Source of the DNA: Acidobacteriota bacterium
Lineage (GTDB): Bacteria > Actinomycetota > Acidimicrobiia > ATN3
Assembly (NCBI GenBank): GCA_003577105.1
Contig: QEUQ01000010.1
Location: 1 to 56,979 of the forward strand
DNA: 56,979 bases
Direction: 5' to 3'
This document shows positions 39,308-48,130 of this stretch, in pieces. The notes below the pieces were generated by a model that saw only the letters and a list, made by a program, of their open reading frames with translations, did no database searches and was not told where the DNA came from. The position numbers were made by a program, and so were the translations under genes. The stretch's first letter is position 1. The number at the start of each line of letters is the position of its first letter.

Positions 39308-40163
39308 GTATTCCCATCGCTAGCAAGGCTGCTAGGACCACTGATGAAACGATCACAAAACGATCACCCATCAATGCCTCCTCGGGAAACTCACCCGCGC
39401 CATCTTCAACGATCAGCGCGTACCTCAAGATGATTGCGAGAAACGGAATTATCGAGAGTTCAATCCAAATTCCGCCACGCGCGCCCTCCGCACGCTCGAA
39501 TGCCCAGAGGCAATACCCGAGAAGCGTCACCGCCGCAGAAATGGAGCGCACATCGCCGAGATATCGGCTCGTGTACGCCTCCAGCGAAATCCTTTGATGC
39601 CCTGTGTCCTTTCCGGCATGTTGTGAATAACGCTTTCCAGCAACTATGAACAGCGACCCGAAAGAGACCACAATTACAAACCACTTGGAAATCGGAATGT
39701 CGATCAAGATTCCGCCGGCGACGGAGCGGATGATGAAGCCCGATGCCACCGCAAGCATGTCAATCACGACGATTCGCTTGAGCCAGAGGCTGTACGCCAC
39801 CGATATGCCCGCGTAGGCGCCAATTGCGGTGGCGAACCTCGCGTCACGCATCAAGACGGCAGCGGCAATCACGGGCGCGGCAAGAGCTACTGCGCCGGCT
39901 CCAAGCGCAACGCTGACGGGCAAGGCACCCGAGGCCACCGGCCTCTCCTTCTTCCGCTCGTGCCTGCGGTCGGCTTCAACGTCGACGGCGTCGTTGATGA
40001 GGTATACGCCGGCGGAGGCCACCACAAAGAGCAAGGCCGCACCGGCCAATACCGCAATGTGGTCGAGCAGGACGCCAGCAGCGGCCGGAGCGGCAAGGAC
40101 CAAGAGGTTCTTGGGCCATTGCCGGGGACGCGCCGCTTGAAGAAGCGCTTTCGCTGTACTCAT
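39297..40163 (-). CDS. Decaprenyl-phosphate phosphoribosyltransferase (UbiA family)
   Basis: The 288-residue membrane protein has seven to nine helices and the UbiA motif Asn-Asp-Ala-Val-Asp-Val-Glu-Ala-Asp-Arg near residue 57, followed by Lys-Lys-Glu-Arg-Pro-Val-Ala-Ser-Gly. Leu-Lys-Arg-Ile-Val-Val-Ile-Asp is a second conserved site. It matches the Rv3806c-type enzyme, which puts 5-phosphoribose from PRPP on decaprenyl phosphate, because it is immediately upstream of dprE1 and dprE2. A prenyl-quinone UbiA is the alternative, made unlikely by context. It would be the first step of arabinose donor synthesis. Confidence 0.85.
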   Translation of the reverse strand: MSTAKALLQAARPRQWPKNLLVLAAPAAAGVLLDHIAVLAGAALLFVVASAGVYLINDAVDVEADRRHERKKERPVASGALPVSVALGAGAVALAAPVIAAAVLMRDARFATAIGAYAGISVAYSLWLKRIVVIDMLAVASGFIIRSVAGGILIDIPISKWFVIVVSFGSLFIVAGKRYSQHAGKDTGHQRISLEAYTSRYLGDVRSISAAVTLLGYCLWAFERAEGARGGIWIELSIIPFLAIILRYALIVEDGAGEFPEEALMGDRFVIVSSVVLAALLAMGIHAA

Positions 40164-40240
40164 GTTTGATCCGTTTCGGACCCAAGATCTGCGAGCGAAG
40201 AAGCCGCGAGATCACCTGAGGGGAGGGCGCGCAAGAGCAT

Positions 40241-41074
40241 ATGCGAATCATGCGCGTAACATGCCCTCAGAGCAATCACCTTGGAGGACTGCCAATCAGA
40301 GTGCTTCGGACGGCCAAGAAATATCTGTACGCGCTGGGCTCGGCGATCTACATGTTTACGCTCGGCATGCGCCACACCCGTGAGCGCATGCACGTCTACC
40401 AAATTGCCGACTGGCACGGCTACCCATCACCAGTCCCAACCTGCACCGTCCCCGAGGTCGAGGCCGACGAGATCTCGGACCCTACGACTGCGATTGAGCT
40501 GCGCCACCCGATCGGCGTTGATGGGAACGTCCCTTTGGCACAGCTGGTCGTGATGATGAGACTAATTCGCACTCACGATCCGCAGGGCATCTTCGAAATC
40601 GGCACCTTCGACGGACGCACCACGCTGAACATGGCGGCGAACGCTGGTAGCGATGCTCGAATCGTCACACTAGACCTGCCTGCTGGTCAGATTCAGGATG
40701 CCGCTCTTCCGACCGATGTCGGAGACAGCGCATACTCCGAGAAGGCTGCCTCGGGGGCCCGATTCAAGGGCAGCCCACTGGCCTCCAAGATCACTCAGGT
40801 ATTTGGAGATTCGGCGACCTTTGACTTCGGGCCACACGCAGGCCAGATGGACTTGGTTTTCATAGACGGCTCTCACTCATATGAGTACGTCCTGAGCGAC
40901 ACCGAGAATGCGCGCAAGCTGCTGCGAAATGGCAAAGGCTGGATCCTCTGGGACGACTACGGGATCTGGGAGGGCGTCACGCGCGCGCTGAACGAGCTCC
41001 ACGGAACCAACCCTGACTACGCCGACATGCTCCACGTCAAGGGGACTCCGTTGGCGCTCATTCAGTTTTGTTGA
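40241..41074 (+). CDS. Class I SAM-dependent methyltransferase (Methyltransf_24 type)
   Basis: The protein has Ile-Phe-Glu-Ile-Gly-Thr-Phe-Asp-Gly-Arg-Thr-Thr near residue 117, Ile-Val-Thr-Leu-Asp-Leu-Pro (acidic loop) and Leu-Val-Phe-Ile-Asp-Gly-Ser-His-Ser-Tyr-Glu-Tyr. The last run is a signature of the O-methyltransferases found in glycan and rhamnosyl-modifying operons. The start is uncertain: ATG 40241 adds some 20 basic residues that look unlike the family, and GTG 40301 is an alternative with GGAGG 15 bases upstream. It lies alone between ubiA (divergent) and dnaK. Confidence 0.75.
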   Translation: MRIMRVTCPQSNHLGGLPIRVLRTAKKYLYALGSAIYMFTLGMRHTRERMHVYQIADWHGYPSPVPTCTVPEVEADEISDPTTAIELRHPIGVDGNVPLAQLVVMMRLIRTHDPQGIFEIGTFDGRTTLNMAANAGSDARIVTLDLPAGQIQDAALPTDVGDSAYSEKAASGARFKGSPLASKITQVFGDSATFDFGPHAGQMDLVFIDGSHSYEYVLSDTENARKLLRNGKGWILWDDYGIWEGVTRALNELHGTNPDYADMLHVKGTPLALIQFC

Positions 41075-41100
41075 CGGGTCGGCCACGACTGAAGCGATGA

Positions 41101-41136
41101 GGTCCGCGCAAGAGGACCGAGAAATCACCTGATTTC
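41101..41136 (+). other. Two adjacent inverted repeats upstream of dnaK
   Basis: GGTCC/GGACC (41101-41105 and 41114-41118) and GAAATC/GATTTC (41121-41126 and 41131-41136, loop ACCT) are perfect inverted repeats in tandem, 128 bases before ATG 41264. They may terminate the methyltransferase transcript or bind a regulator. No T-run follows, so neither is certain. Confidence 0.4.
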
Positions 41137-41171
41137 AGGAATGAACCGCTTCAAGCGTATGTTGGGATGAC

Positions 41172-41202
41172 TTGCGAGAGTTGATAGCCCTGCACTTAGA
41201 TT
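41172..41202 (+). promoter_or_regulatory. Candidate dnaK promoter
   Basis: TTGCGA (41172-41177) and TAGATT (41197-41202) are separated by 19 bases; TTAGAT at 41196 gives 18. The distance to the dnaK ATG is about 60 bases. The region lacks a recognisable HAIR (CTTGAGT-N7-ACTCAAG) or CIRCE element. Weak call. Confidence 0.35.
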
Positions 41203-41263
41203 TTGTGCGTTGCAGGTGCTCAATGCCGCCAAGACACATTCAACCAACAGGGAGCTGACAGAA

Positions 41264-43093
41264 ATGGCAAAAGCAGTCGGAATCGATTTGGGGACCACAA
41301 ACTCGGTCGTCGCAGTACTTGAAGGCGGCGAGCCGACAGTTATCCCCAATGCAGAGGGGAGTCGCACGACACCATCGGTCGTCGGATTCGAGAAAAAGAG
41401 CGGCGAGGTCTTGGTGGGCGAGGTCGCCAAGCGACAAGCCATCACAAATGCCGATCGCACCGTGCGTTCGGTGAAGCGACACATGGGGACCGACTGGAAT
41501 CTCAAGATCGACGACAAGGACTACACGGCCCAAGAGATCTCCGCGCGCATTCTTATGAAGCTGAAGCGCGACGCCGAGTCCTACCTGGGTGACACGGTCA
41601 ACCAGGCAGTGATCACGGTTCCCGCCTACTTCGATGACGCACAGCGCCAGTCCACGAAGGAAGCAGGCCAAATTGCCGGGCTCGAAGTGCTGCGAATCAT
41701 CAATGAGCCGACTGCGGCCGCTCTCGCCTACGGTCTCGACAAGGAGGGCGCCGAGCACAAAGTGCTCGTCTTCGACCTCGGGGGCGGGACCTTCGATGTA
41801 TCGGTTCTCGAAATCGACGAGGGACAATTCGAGGTCAAGTCAACTTCTGGCAACACACAGCTTGGCGGAGACGACTGGGATCAGCGAATCATCGATTGGA
41901 TGGTCGATGAGTTCAAGAAGGCGCACAACGTCGATCTCTCCAAAGACAGCATGGCGATGCAGCGCCTAAAGGAAGCCGCTGAGAAGGCCAAGGTAGAGCT
42001 GTCGCAGGTAACGGAGACCACCATCAACCTGCCGTTCGTCACGGCCACCGACGAAGGCCCGCTCCACCTAGACATGCGCCTGTCGCGTTCGGAATTCCAG
42101 AGAATGACCGAGGATCTCCTTGACGCCTGTAAAGGCCCGATGGAGCAAGCCATCAAAGACGCCGCCATGTCCTTCTCCGATATTGACGAGGTAATCCTCG
42201 TTGGTGGCTCGACGCGCATGCCCGCAGTCGCCGATCTGGTCAAGTCGCTCACCGGCAAGGAGGCACACAAGGGTGTCAACCCCGATGAGGTGGTTGCCAT
42301 CGGCGCGGCAATTCAGGCTGGTGTGCTCAAGGGGGAGGTCAAAGATGTCCTGCTCCTAGACGTAACTCCGCTCAGTCTCGGTATCGAGACCAAGGGTGGC
42401 GTGATGTCTCGCTTGATCGAGCGCAATACAACGATCCCCACCAAGCGGTCGGAGATCTTCACCACGGCCGATGACAATCAGCCATCGGTGCAAGTGCGTG
42501 TCTTCCAGGGCGAGCGAGAAATGACTGCAGGAAACAAGCTGTTGGGCACCTTTGAGCTCGTCGGAATTCCACCCGCGCCTCGCGGAACCCCTCAAATCGA
42601 AGTCGCGTTCGACATTGACGCCAACGGCATTGTTCACGTTTCGGCGAAAGACCTCGGGACTGGCAAAGAACAGGCTATGACCATTACCGGAGGGACTGCA
42701 CTACCCAAGGAAGATATCGACCGCATGGTCAAAGACGCAGAGGCTCACGCCGATGAAGACAAGAAGCGGCGCGCGGAAGCCGAGGTACGGAACAACGCGG
42801 ACAATCTCGTCTATCAGACCGAGAAGCTCCTAGAGGAACAGGGCGAGAGCTTCACGGGAGACGAGCGTAAGTCAGTCGAGGAGAACCTCGAGGGGCTCAA
42901 GGAGGCTCTGAAGAACGATGACATCGAGGCCGTCAAGTCCAAGACCGAATCGTTGCTGACAGCCAGCCAGGAGTTTTCGACCCGCCTCTACGAAGAGGCC
43001 AGCAAGGCGTCCAATGCGCCTCAGGCCGAAGGAGGATCGACCGGCGAAGAAGGTGACGACGACGACATCGTCGATGCCGAGGTCGTCGACTGA
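41264..43093 (+). CDS. dnaK: Chaperone DnaK (Hsp70)
   Basis: The 609-residue protein starts [14 protein letters not shown], the ATPase phosphate-1 loop. It holds Leu-Gly-Gly-Asp-Asp-Trp-Asp, Leu-Val-Gly-Gly-Ser-Thr-Arg-Met-Pro and [10 protein letters not shown], then a substrate-binding domain and helical lid ending [12 protein letters not shown]. ATG 41264 is chosen because the family begins there and GGGAG lies upstream; the frame extends 18 codons further. It heads a four-gene chaperone operon plus hspR, as in other actinobacteria. Confidence 0.96.
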   Translation: MAKAVGIDLGTTNSVVAVLEGGEPTVIPNAEGSRTTPSVVGFEKKSGEVLVGEVAKRQAITNADRTVRSVKRHMGTDWNLKIDDKDYTAQEISARILMKLKRDAESYLGDTVNQAVITVPAYFDDAQRQSTKEAGQIAGLEVLRIINEPTAAALAYGLDKEGAEHKVLVFDLGGGTFDVSVLEIDEGQFEVKSTSGNTQLGGDDWDQRIIDWMVDEFKKAHNVDLSKDSMAMQRLKEAAEKAKVELSQVTETTINLPFVTATDEGPLHLDMRLSRSEFQRMTEDLLDACKGPMEQAIKDAAMSFSDIDEVILVGGSTRMPAVADLVKSLTGKEAHKGVNPDEVVAIGAAIQAGVLKGEVKDVLLLDVTPLSLGIETKGGVMSRLIERNTTIPTKRSEIFTTADDNQPSVQVRVFQGEREMTAGNKLLGTFELVGIPPAPRGTPQIEVAFDIDANGIVHVSAKDLGTGKEQAMTITGGTALPKEDIDRMVKDAEAHADEDKKRRAEAEVRNNADNLVYQTEKLLEEQGESFTGDERKSVEENLEGLKEALKNDDIEAVKSKTESLLTASQEFSTRLYEEASKASNAPQAEGGSTGEEGDDDDIVDAEVVD

Positions 43094-43108
43094 ACCTGAG
43101 GAGCGAAG

Positions 43109-43567
43109 ATGTACCCAACGCGACGAAACGTGGGCGACATTGCCGGCGAAGACATGCGGCGCTTGCTGAGCTGGGCTCTCGAAGGGGGCCAGCCGGGTTC
43201 CGTTAGGCGCGGAACCTGGCTGCCGGCACTTGACATTTTTGAAACCGAAGACGCAATTACCGTCTTGGTTGATCTCCCTGGAGTGAAATCAGAGGATCTC
43301 GACGTGAGCGTGGAGGAAGGTGTTCTTGTGATCCGGGGCATGCGGCAGAGCAGTGCCGGCCAAGATGCCAACTATCACCGCATTGAACGCCCGGTTGGTG
43401 AATTCCAACGTTCAGTCCAACTTCCCCGAAAGATCGAAGCCGACAAGATCACCGCCAACATCGACGACGGTGTCCTCACGGTTCGGATACCCGCGCCGCA
43501 GCCGCCGAAGGCGCGAAAGATTGCTGTGCGAACCGGCTCTGAGCAGCTCACCACAGAAGAGTCCTGA
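43109..43567 (+). CDS. Small heat-shock protein, Hsp20/alpha-crystallin family
   Basis: The 152-residue protein has an alpha-crystallin domain from about residue 40: Val-Leu-Val-Asp-Leu-Pro-Gly-Val-Lys-Ser-Glu-Asp-Leu, Gly-Val-Leu-Val-Ile-Arg-Gly, Phe-Gln-Arg-Ser-Val-Gln-Leu-Pro and Asp-Gly-Val-Leu-Thr-Val-Arg-Ile. It holds unfolding proteins for DnaK. It sits between dnaK and grpE, an uncommon insertion into the operon, with GAGGAG before its ATG and a 15-base gap from dnaK. Confidence 0.92.
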   Translation: MYPTRRNVGDIAGEDMRRLLSWALEGGQPGSVRRGTWLPALDIFETEDAITVLVDLPGVKSEDLDVSVEEGVLVIRGMRQSSAGQDANYHRIERPVGEFQRSVQLPRKIEADKITANIDDGVLTVRIPAPQPPKARKIAVRTGSEQLTTEES

Positions 43568-43569
43568 CA

Positions 43570-44193
43570 ATGAGAGACACCGGAGAAGCTGGGGAGACTC
43601 AGGAACCTCGCGCTGAAGCTCCCGAAGATGAGCCTGGCGAAAGCCTCGATGAGGGCCTCGACGAAAGCCTCGATGAAACCTTGAACGAGGAAGAATTGCG
43701 CCAGCGATTGCGAGAATTGCGCGCTGCGGCTGAATCGGCCGAGTCAAAGGCCTCAGAGCACCTCAATGACCTACAGCGCCTCAAGGCGGAATTCGACAAC
43801 TTCCGAAAGCGCGTCTTGCGGGAGCAGACTGAGGCAATCGGTCGAGCCGGCGAGCGCCTAGTAGAGGAATTGCTCGATGTGGTCGACGATTTCGATCTCG
43901 CGCTCGATGCGCTCGAGAGCTTGGGCGATGAGCACTCGGGACTCGCGAAGGGCATCGAGGCCGTTTACGGCAAGCTATTCGCGCTTCTGGACAAGCAGGG
44001 AGTAGAGCGAATCGACACGCGCGGAGTCCCGTTTGACGCGGAGGTCCACGAAGCAGTCGCCCACGATGACAGCGGCGCCGACGGTGAGCTGATCGTCGCA
44101 GAGGTATTCAGGCCGGGCTACAAGATGGGGCAGAAGGTGATTCGCCCCGCAATGGTCAAGGTGGCATCCGATACCGGGAGCCAAAGCAGGTGA
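43570..44193 (+). CDS. grpE: Nucleotide exchange factor GrpE
   Basis: The 207-residue protein has an acidic low-complexity start (Glu-Ser-Leu-Asp-Glu-Gly repeats), a long coiled coil (Leu-Lys-Ala-Glu-Phe-Asp-Asn-Phe-Arg-Lys-Arg) and a beta domain ending Gly-Tyr-Lys-Met-Gly-Gln-Lys-Val-Ile-Arg-Pro-Ala-Met-Val-Lys-Val. The last run is the GrpE signature. It releases ADP from DnaK. ATG lies two bases after the hsp20 stop, and it ends in a GTGA overlap with dnaJ. The repeated Glu-Ser-Leu-Asp-Glu stretch is unusually regular for this family. Confidence 0.95.
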   Translation: MRDTGEAGETQEPRAEAPEDEPGESLDEGLDESLDETLNEEELRQRLRELRAAAESAESKASEHLNDLQRLKAEFDNFRKRVLREQTEAIGRAGERLVEELLDVVDDFDLALDALESLGDEHSGLAKGIEAVYGKLFALLDKQGVERIDTRGVPFDAEVHEAVAHDDSGADGELIVAEVFRPGYKMGQKVIRPAMVKVASDTGSQSR

Positions 44194-45335
44194 AGATCAG
44201 TCCGCAGGATCTCGAGCGCGACTTCTATGCCGTCCTCGGCGTGGAGAAGTCCGCAACGGCGAAAGAGATCAAGCGCGCCTATCGCAAACTGGCTCAGGAG
44301 TACCACCCCGACAAGCATCCTGGTGACTCGGCGGCTGAAGAGAAGTTCAAGGAGATCTCGTACGCGTACGACATCCTTGGAGACGAGGAGAAGCGCTCAG
44401 ACTACGACGAAGGACGCAAGTTGATGGCCGGGGGTGGGTTCCGATTCGGGCCCGGGGGGCAAGGCTCCGCCGGCTTCGGAGGAGGCGGATTCCCCGGTGG
44501 CATTCGCCTCGAAGACTTGGGCGGATTCGCATCCTTCTTCGATATGGGCGGCGGCATGGGGGGGAGTTCGCAGCGCGGTCCCAGGCGAGGGCGCGATGTT
44601 GAGACTAGCTTGACCCTCGGCTTTGCTGACGCGCTCAAAGGTGTCACTACGACAATCACGACTCGGACCGAAGCCAAGTGCGCGTCGTGCAACGGCACGG
44701 GTGCAGAGCCGGGAACTCTGCCTGTTCAATGTCCCCGCTGCTACGGGAGCGGAAGCGAGACCGAGACCCAAGGAGGCTTTGGCTTCGTCAGGGCATGCAC
44801 CCAATGCGGGGGTAGCGGTCAGATAATTGAGCACCCATGCGCAGGGTGCGGTGGCTCCGGAATCCAGGTGCGCCCACGCAACATCAAGGTCCGGATTCCC
44901 GCAGGTGTCGAAGACGGCCAGACGATTCGACTCAAAGGCAAGGGTGCTGCAGGTGCCAGAGGCGGTCCAGCAGGGGATCTCTATGTGAAGGTGAAAGTGG
45001 CTCCACATCCGATTTTCGGCCGAAAAGGGGCGGACTTGACGATCACGGTGCCGGTGACCTTCACTGAGCTTGCCCTAGGTGCCAACATCAGAGTCCCGAC
45101 CATGGAGGAACCGGTCACCATCAAAATTCCGGCAGGCACGAGATCCGGGCGTACATTCAAGGTGCGCGGAAAGGGTGCTCCGAAGAAGCGGGGAGGGCAG
45201 GGGGATCTCCTTGTCAAGGTCGACGTGGTCATTCCCCAGAAGCTGAAGGCGCGCGAGAAGGCGCTTCTCGAGGAGTTCGCCGAACTCCATGACGAGTCTC
45301 CCCGTGTCCGCCTCGACGAGTACATGAAGGACTGA
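44190..45335 (+). CDS. dnaJ: Co-chaperone DnaJ (type I)
   Basis: The 381-residue protein has the J domain with His-Pro-Asp near residue 36 (Glu-Tyr-His-Pro-Asp-Lys), a Gly/Phe-rich linker, four zinc-binding repeats (Cys-Ala-Ser-Cys-Asn-Gly, Cys-Pro-Arg-Cys-Tyr-Gly, Cys-Thr-Gln-Cys-Gly-Gly, Cys-Ala-Gly-Cys-Gly-Gly) and the C-terminal substrate domains. All type I features are present. GTG start overlaps the grpE stop. The extended N-terminus Ser-Pro-Gln-Asp-Leu-Glu-Arg-Asp-Phe is common for actinobacterial DnaJ1. Confidence 0.95.
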   Translation: MKISPQDLERDFYAVLGVEKSATAKEIKRAYRKLAQEYHPDKHPGDSAAEEKFKEISYAYDILGDEEKRSDYDEGRKLMAGGGFRFGPGGQGSAGFGGGGFPGGIRLEDLGGFASFFDMGGGMGGSSQRGPRRGRDVETSLTLGFADALKGVTTTITTRTEAKCASCNGTGAEPGTLPVQCPRCYGSGSETETQGGFGFVRACTQCGGSGQIIEHPCAGCGGSGIQVRPRNIKVRIPAGVEDGQTIRLKGKGAAGARGGPAGDLYVKVKVAPHPIFGRKGADLTITVPVTFTELALGANIRVPTMEEPVTIKIPAGTRSGRTFKVRGKGAPKKRGGQGDLLVKVDVVIPQKLKAREKALLEEFAELHDESPRVRLDEYMKD

Positions 45336-45336
45336 A

Positions 45337-45759
45337 ATGAGCGAAGGTCAGACTCCTGGGCACCGGCGGCGCGAAGCAGCGCGAGGGCTGTACATGATCT
45401 CTGTCGCCGCCGAGCTTGCCGGAGTTCACCCCCAGACACTTCGCACTTACGAACGCAGGGGGCTCTTGACGCCGAGGCGCTCGGCCGGAAACACGCGGAA
45501 GTACTCAGATGAGGACATCAAGAGGCTCGAGCGCATCAAGGAGCTGGCGGAAACGGGGCTGAACCTAGCGGGGATTCGCGTGGTTCTCGATATGGACGAT
45601 CGTGTCACCGAACTTGCGGGGCAACTCGAGAAGGCGAGAGCGGAGCTCAAACGCGCCCGCGAAGCCGTGGCTGACGAGGTCGCGGCGGTTCACAGCCAGT
45701 ACCGAAGAGAGCTCGTTCCCTTTCAGCCGCACCTACCTGCGAGGCGGACTACCGCGTGA
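45337..45759 (+). CDS. hspR: Heat-shock repressor HspR (MerR family)
   Basis: The 140-residue protein has a MerR helix-turn-helix: Tyr-Met-Ile-Ser-Val-Ala-Ala-Glu-Leu-Ala-Gly-Val-His-Pro-Gln-Thr-Leu-Arg-Thr-Tyr, then Glu-Arg-Arg-Gly-Leu-Leu-Thr-Pro-Arg-Arg, Asn-Thr-Arg-Lys-Tyr-Ser and a coiled C-terminal region. In other actinobacteria HspR with DnaK represses dnaK and often clpB by binding HAIR sites. The dnaJ-hspR order is the actinobacterial arrangement. I find no HAIR near dnaK or clpB, so its operator here may have drifted. It ends in GTGA with the next glycosyltransferase. Confidence 0.92.
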   Translation: MSEGQTPGHRRREAARGLYMISVAAELAGVHPQTLRTYERRGLLTPRRSAGNTRKYSDEDIKRLERIKELAETGLNLAGIRVVLDMDDRVTELAGQLEKARAELKRAREAVADEVAAVHSQYRRELVPFQPHLPARRTTA

Positions 45760-46865
45760 AGGTAGCGCTGCACGCAGTAGCCGCAACAAAACAAGGCGCA
45801 TCTACTGAGGTGATAGCCGGCACCTTGCGCGGCCTGCGCCATGCCGCCCCAGAGAACGACTATGTGCTCTTTCTCAATTCGGAGCTCGACATCGACTTAC
45901 CGGCGGGGACTTCGCGGATCGAGGCGCGACTCGGCGGAGCTGCATCTCGAATTCTCTGGGATCAAGTCAGCTATCCGCGGCTCCTAAAGCGCATCGGTGC
46001 CGACATCTCAATTGCATGCTTCGGATTTACGGCAATCCGCCCCGAAGTTCCCCAGGTCGTGATTCTCCAAAACGCGCTGTATTTCTGCGGAATCCCAAAG
46101 ACCTCGCCCTACGCGAGCCAGCGCTCACTCAGATTGGAGCGCTGGCTGCTTCATCGCATTGTCCGCTCGGCTAACAGCGTTGTCGTGCCGTCTCAGACAA
46201 TGGCCGACGGGGTCAGACCATGGCTCAGTCACTCCTCGGGCGGAGCAATCGTGATTCCGGATGCCTGGGAATACGAGGTCTCCGATGTCATGACGCGTAG
46301 CTGGTCGGAGCCCTGGAAGCTCGTCTACATCGCGCACCTAGAGCGCCACAAGGCTCACCTCGAACTCATAGATATTGCCTCTGAACTCAGGCGTCGTGGG
46401 CGCCGGGCGGTCTTCTCGATCGGTATCGACGAGAAGGATGAGCCCGAAATCTACGCCGCGTTCACCAGGCGCATGGCAGAGGAGGACCTCGCCGACTGGT
46501 TTGACGTCAGCGGACGGGTGCCGCGCGCAGCGGTAACCAAGAAGATGCTCGCTGCGGACTGTTTCATCTCACCTACCAAGTGTGAATCGTTCGGTTACTC
46601 CTATCTTGAGGCCACCGGCGCTGGACTTCCCGTCGTCTCCTCAGACATTCCAATTGCCAGGGAAATGCTCGGCGACGGGGCTCTGTTCTACCGTGACGCA
46701 AGCAAGGCAGCCGACCAGATCGAAAGACTCTCGGCCGAGCCATCCCTCGGGGTCGAACTAGCCGAGAAGGCGCGCTCACACCAGAAGCTGTGGACTCTGA
46801 CGTGGGAGGAGTACGGAGAGCGCCTCGCAACTGTCATCTCCAGCCTGTCGTCGTCTCCCCGCTAG
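45756..46865 (+). CDS. Glycosyltransferase family 4
   Basis: The 369-residue GT-B protein has Ser-Arg-Ile-Leu-Trp-Asp-Gln near residue 69 and the donor-site region Ser-Pro-Thr-Lys-Cys-Glu-Ser-Phe-Gly-Tyr-Ser-Tyr-Leu-Glu-Ala, then Gly-Leu-Pro-Val-Val-Ser-Ser-Asp. These fit GT4 enzymes of O-antigen or exopolysaccharide synthesis. It overlaps hspR by GTGA, so it is probably transcribed from the chaperone operon, which is unexpected for a sugar gene. Substrate unknown. Confidence 0.8.
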   Translation: MKVALHAVAATKQGASTEVIAGTLRGLRHAAPENDYVLFLNSELDIDLPAGTSRIEARLGGAASRILWDQVSYPRLLKRIGADISIACFGFTAIRPEVPQVVILQNALYFCGIPKTSPYASQRSLRLERWLLHRIVRSANSVVVPSQTMADGVRPWLSHSSGGAIVIPDAWEYEVSDVMTRSWSEPWKLVYIAHLERHKAHLELIDIASELRRRGRRAVFSIGIDEKDEPEIYAAFTRRMAEEDLADWFDVSGRVPRAAVTKKMLAADCFISPTKCESFGYSYLEATGAGLPVVSSDIPIAREMLGDGALFYRDASKAADQIERLSAEPSLGVELAEKARSHQKLWTLTWEEYGERLATVISSLSSSPR

Positions 46866-46876
46866 AATCCAAGTTC

Positions 46877-48121
46877 TTGGGAAAGACCGACTTCAACCCG
46901 CTAAACATCTCGGCAGCCAAGCCCTTCCGGCTAGCGGTAGTGAACGCGTTCCCGATTCAGTACCATGCACCATTGTTTCGCGCTCTGGCGCAACGCCCCG
47001 AAATCGAACTCACGGTGCTGTACGCCAGCCTTCTGGGAGCCGAAGAGGCTCGCGACTACGAACTGGGCATCGACATCAAATGGGATATTCCGCTCCTTGA
47101 CGGCTACGAATACAAGGTGCTGAAGACCGTAGGCGACGCAAAGTCAGCTGCTGACTGGCGCTTCTTCTCATTTGCCGTCACATCAGAACTAAGTGAGAAG
47201 AATTTCGACGGCGCCCTGATTCATGGCTGGGGCTCGTGGTTCGACCGGGTAGCAATAGCCACGTGCATGGCCAAGAAGGTCCCGTATCTCTTGACGGGGG
47301 ACTCGGCGCCTATATTCCCCGAGTCCCCGATCAAGGGGGCGCTGAAGCACATCTTGATTGGCTGGGTTGTCCGACGCGCGTCGGCGCTTCTTTACACGGG
47401 GACTCTGCAAAGGATCTTCTACGAACGCTTCGGCGTGCAGAACGAACGGCTCTTCCCGCATCCGCTGGCAATCGAAAACGACCGGTTCTTTCGCGCCTCC
47501 GAGAAGGCGATCAAGAGCGTGCCGGAGATAAGGGGCGAGTGGGGCATTGACCCCGACCTCCCCGTGGCGGTCCTTGCCGGAAAGCTCATTGAGCGAAAAC
47601 GTCCAGCCGACTTGATCCGGGCTATCGGAGTCCTTCAGGAGAGCGGGCTCGAGTGTGGTGCCGTCTTGATAGGTGAGGGCAGCGAAAGGGCGGAGCTCGA
47701 GCACCTGACACGCCAACTCGGCCTGAAAAATGTCGTCTTCACAGGATTCGTAAACCAGGTAGAGCTCCCCCGTATCTTGACCGCCTGTGACCTCCTTGTG
47801 CTGCCATCCGAAATCGAGCCCCGAGGGCTGGTAATCAACGAGGCCATGGCGTGCGGACTTCCAGTTGTGATCTCACACCGGGCAGCCGACTGGGGTCCGG
47901 GTGACATCGTCGCCGACGGAATCACAGGCTACGTATATTTCGCGGGCGACACCGATGCGCTGGCTAACAAATGCATCCGCCCGCTTTTCGAGGATGCTGC
48001 ACTCCGTCAGAAAATGGGCATAGCGGCACGCCAACGAATCGAGACATGGGGAATCGAGGAGCGCCTCGAGGGCGTTGTAAGGGCTGCTGACTACATCGCA
48101 GGAATGAAGACCTCGGACTGA
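46877..48121 (+). CDS. Glycosyltransferase family 4
   Basis: The reading frame spans 46790-48121, but its first part lies inside the previous gene. TTG 46877 gives about 414 residues and leaves a gap of 11 bases, and the family-like part begins near Arg-Leu-Ala-Val-Val-Asn-Ala-Phe. The C-terminal donor-site motif is clear: Ser-Glu-Ile-Glu-Pro-Arg-Gly-Leu-Val-Ile-Asn-Glu-Ala-Met-Ala-Cys-Gly-Leu-Pro-Val-Val, followed by Asp-Gly-Ile-Thr-Gly-Tyr-Val-Tyr. No good ribosome site is seen, so the start is uncertain. It probably acts after the neighbouring GT4 enzyme. Confidence 0.78.
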   Translation: MGKTDFNPLNISAAKPFRLAVVNAFPIQYHAPLFRALAQRPEIELTVLYASLLGAEEARDYELGIDIKWDIPLLDGYEYKVLKTVGDAKSAADWRFFSFAVTSELSEKNFDGALIHGWGSWFDRVAIATCMAKKVPYLLTGDSAPIFPESPIKGALKHILIGWVVRRASALLYTGTLQRIFYERFGVQNERLFPHPLAIENDRFFRASEKAIKSVPEIRGEWGIDPDLPVAVLAGKLIERKRPADLIRAIGVLQESGLECGAVLIGEGSERAELEHLTRQLGLKNVVFTGFVNQVELPRILTACDLLVLPSEIEPRGLVINEAMACGLPVVISHRAADWGPGDIVADGITGYVYFAGDTDALANKCIRPLFEDAALRQKMGIAARQRIETWGIEERLEGVVRAADYIAGMKTSD

Positions 48122-48130
48122 AGTCTTGGT

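Noticed and set aside
41075-41263. HAIR or CIRCE element upstream of dnaK
   Set aside because: No match to CTTGAGT-N7-ACTCAAG or to TTAGCACTC-N9-GAGTGCTAA could be found.
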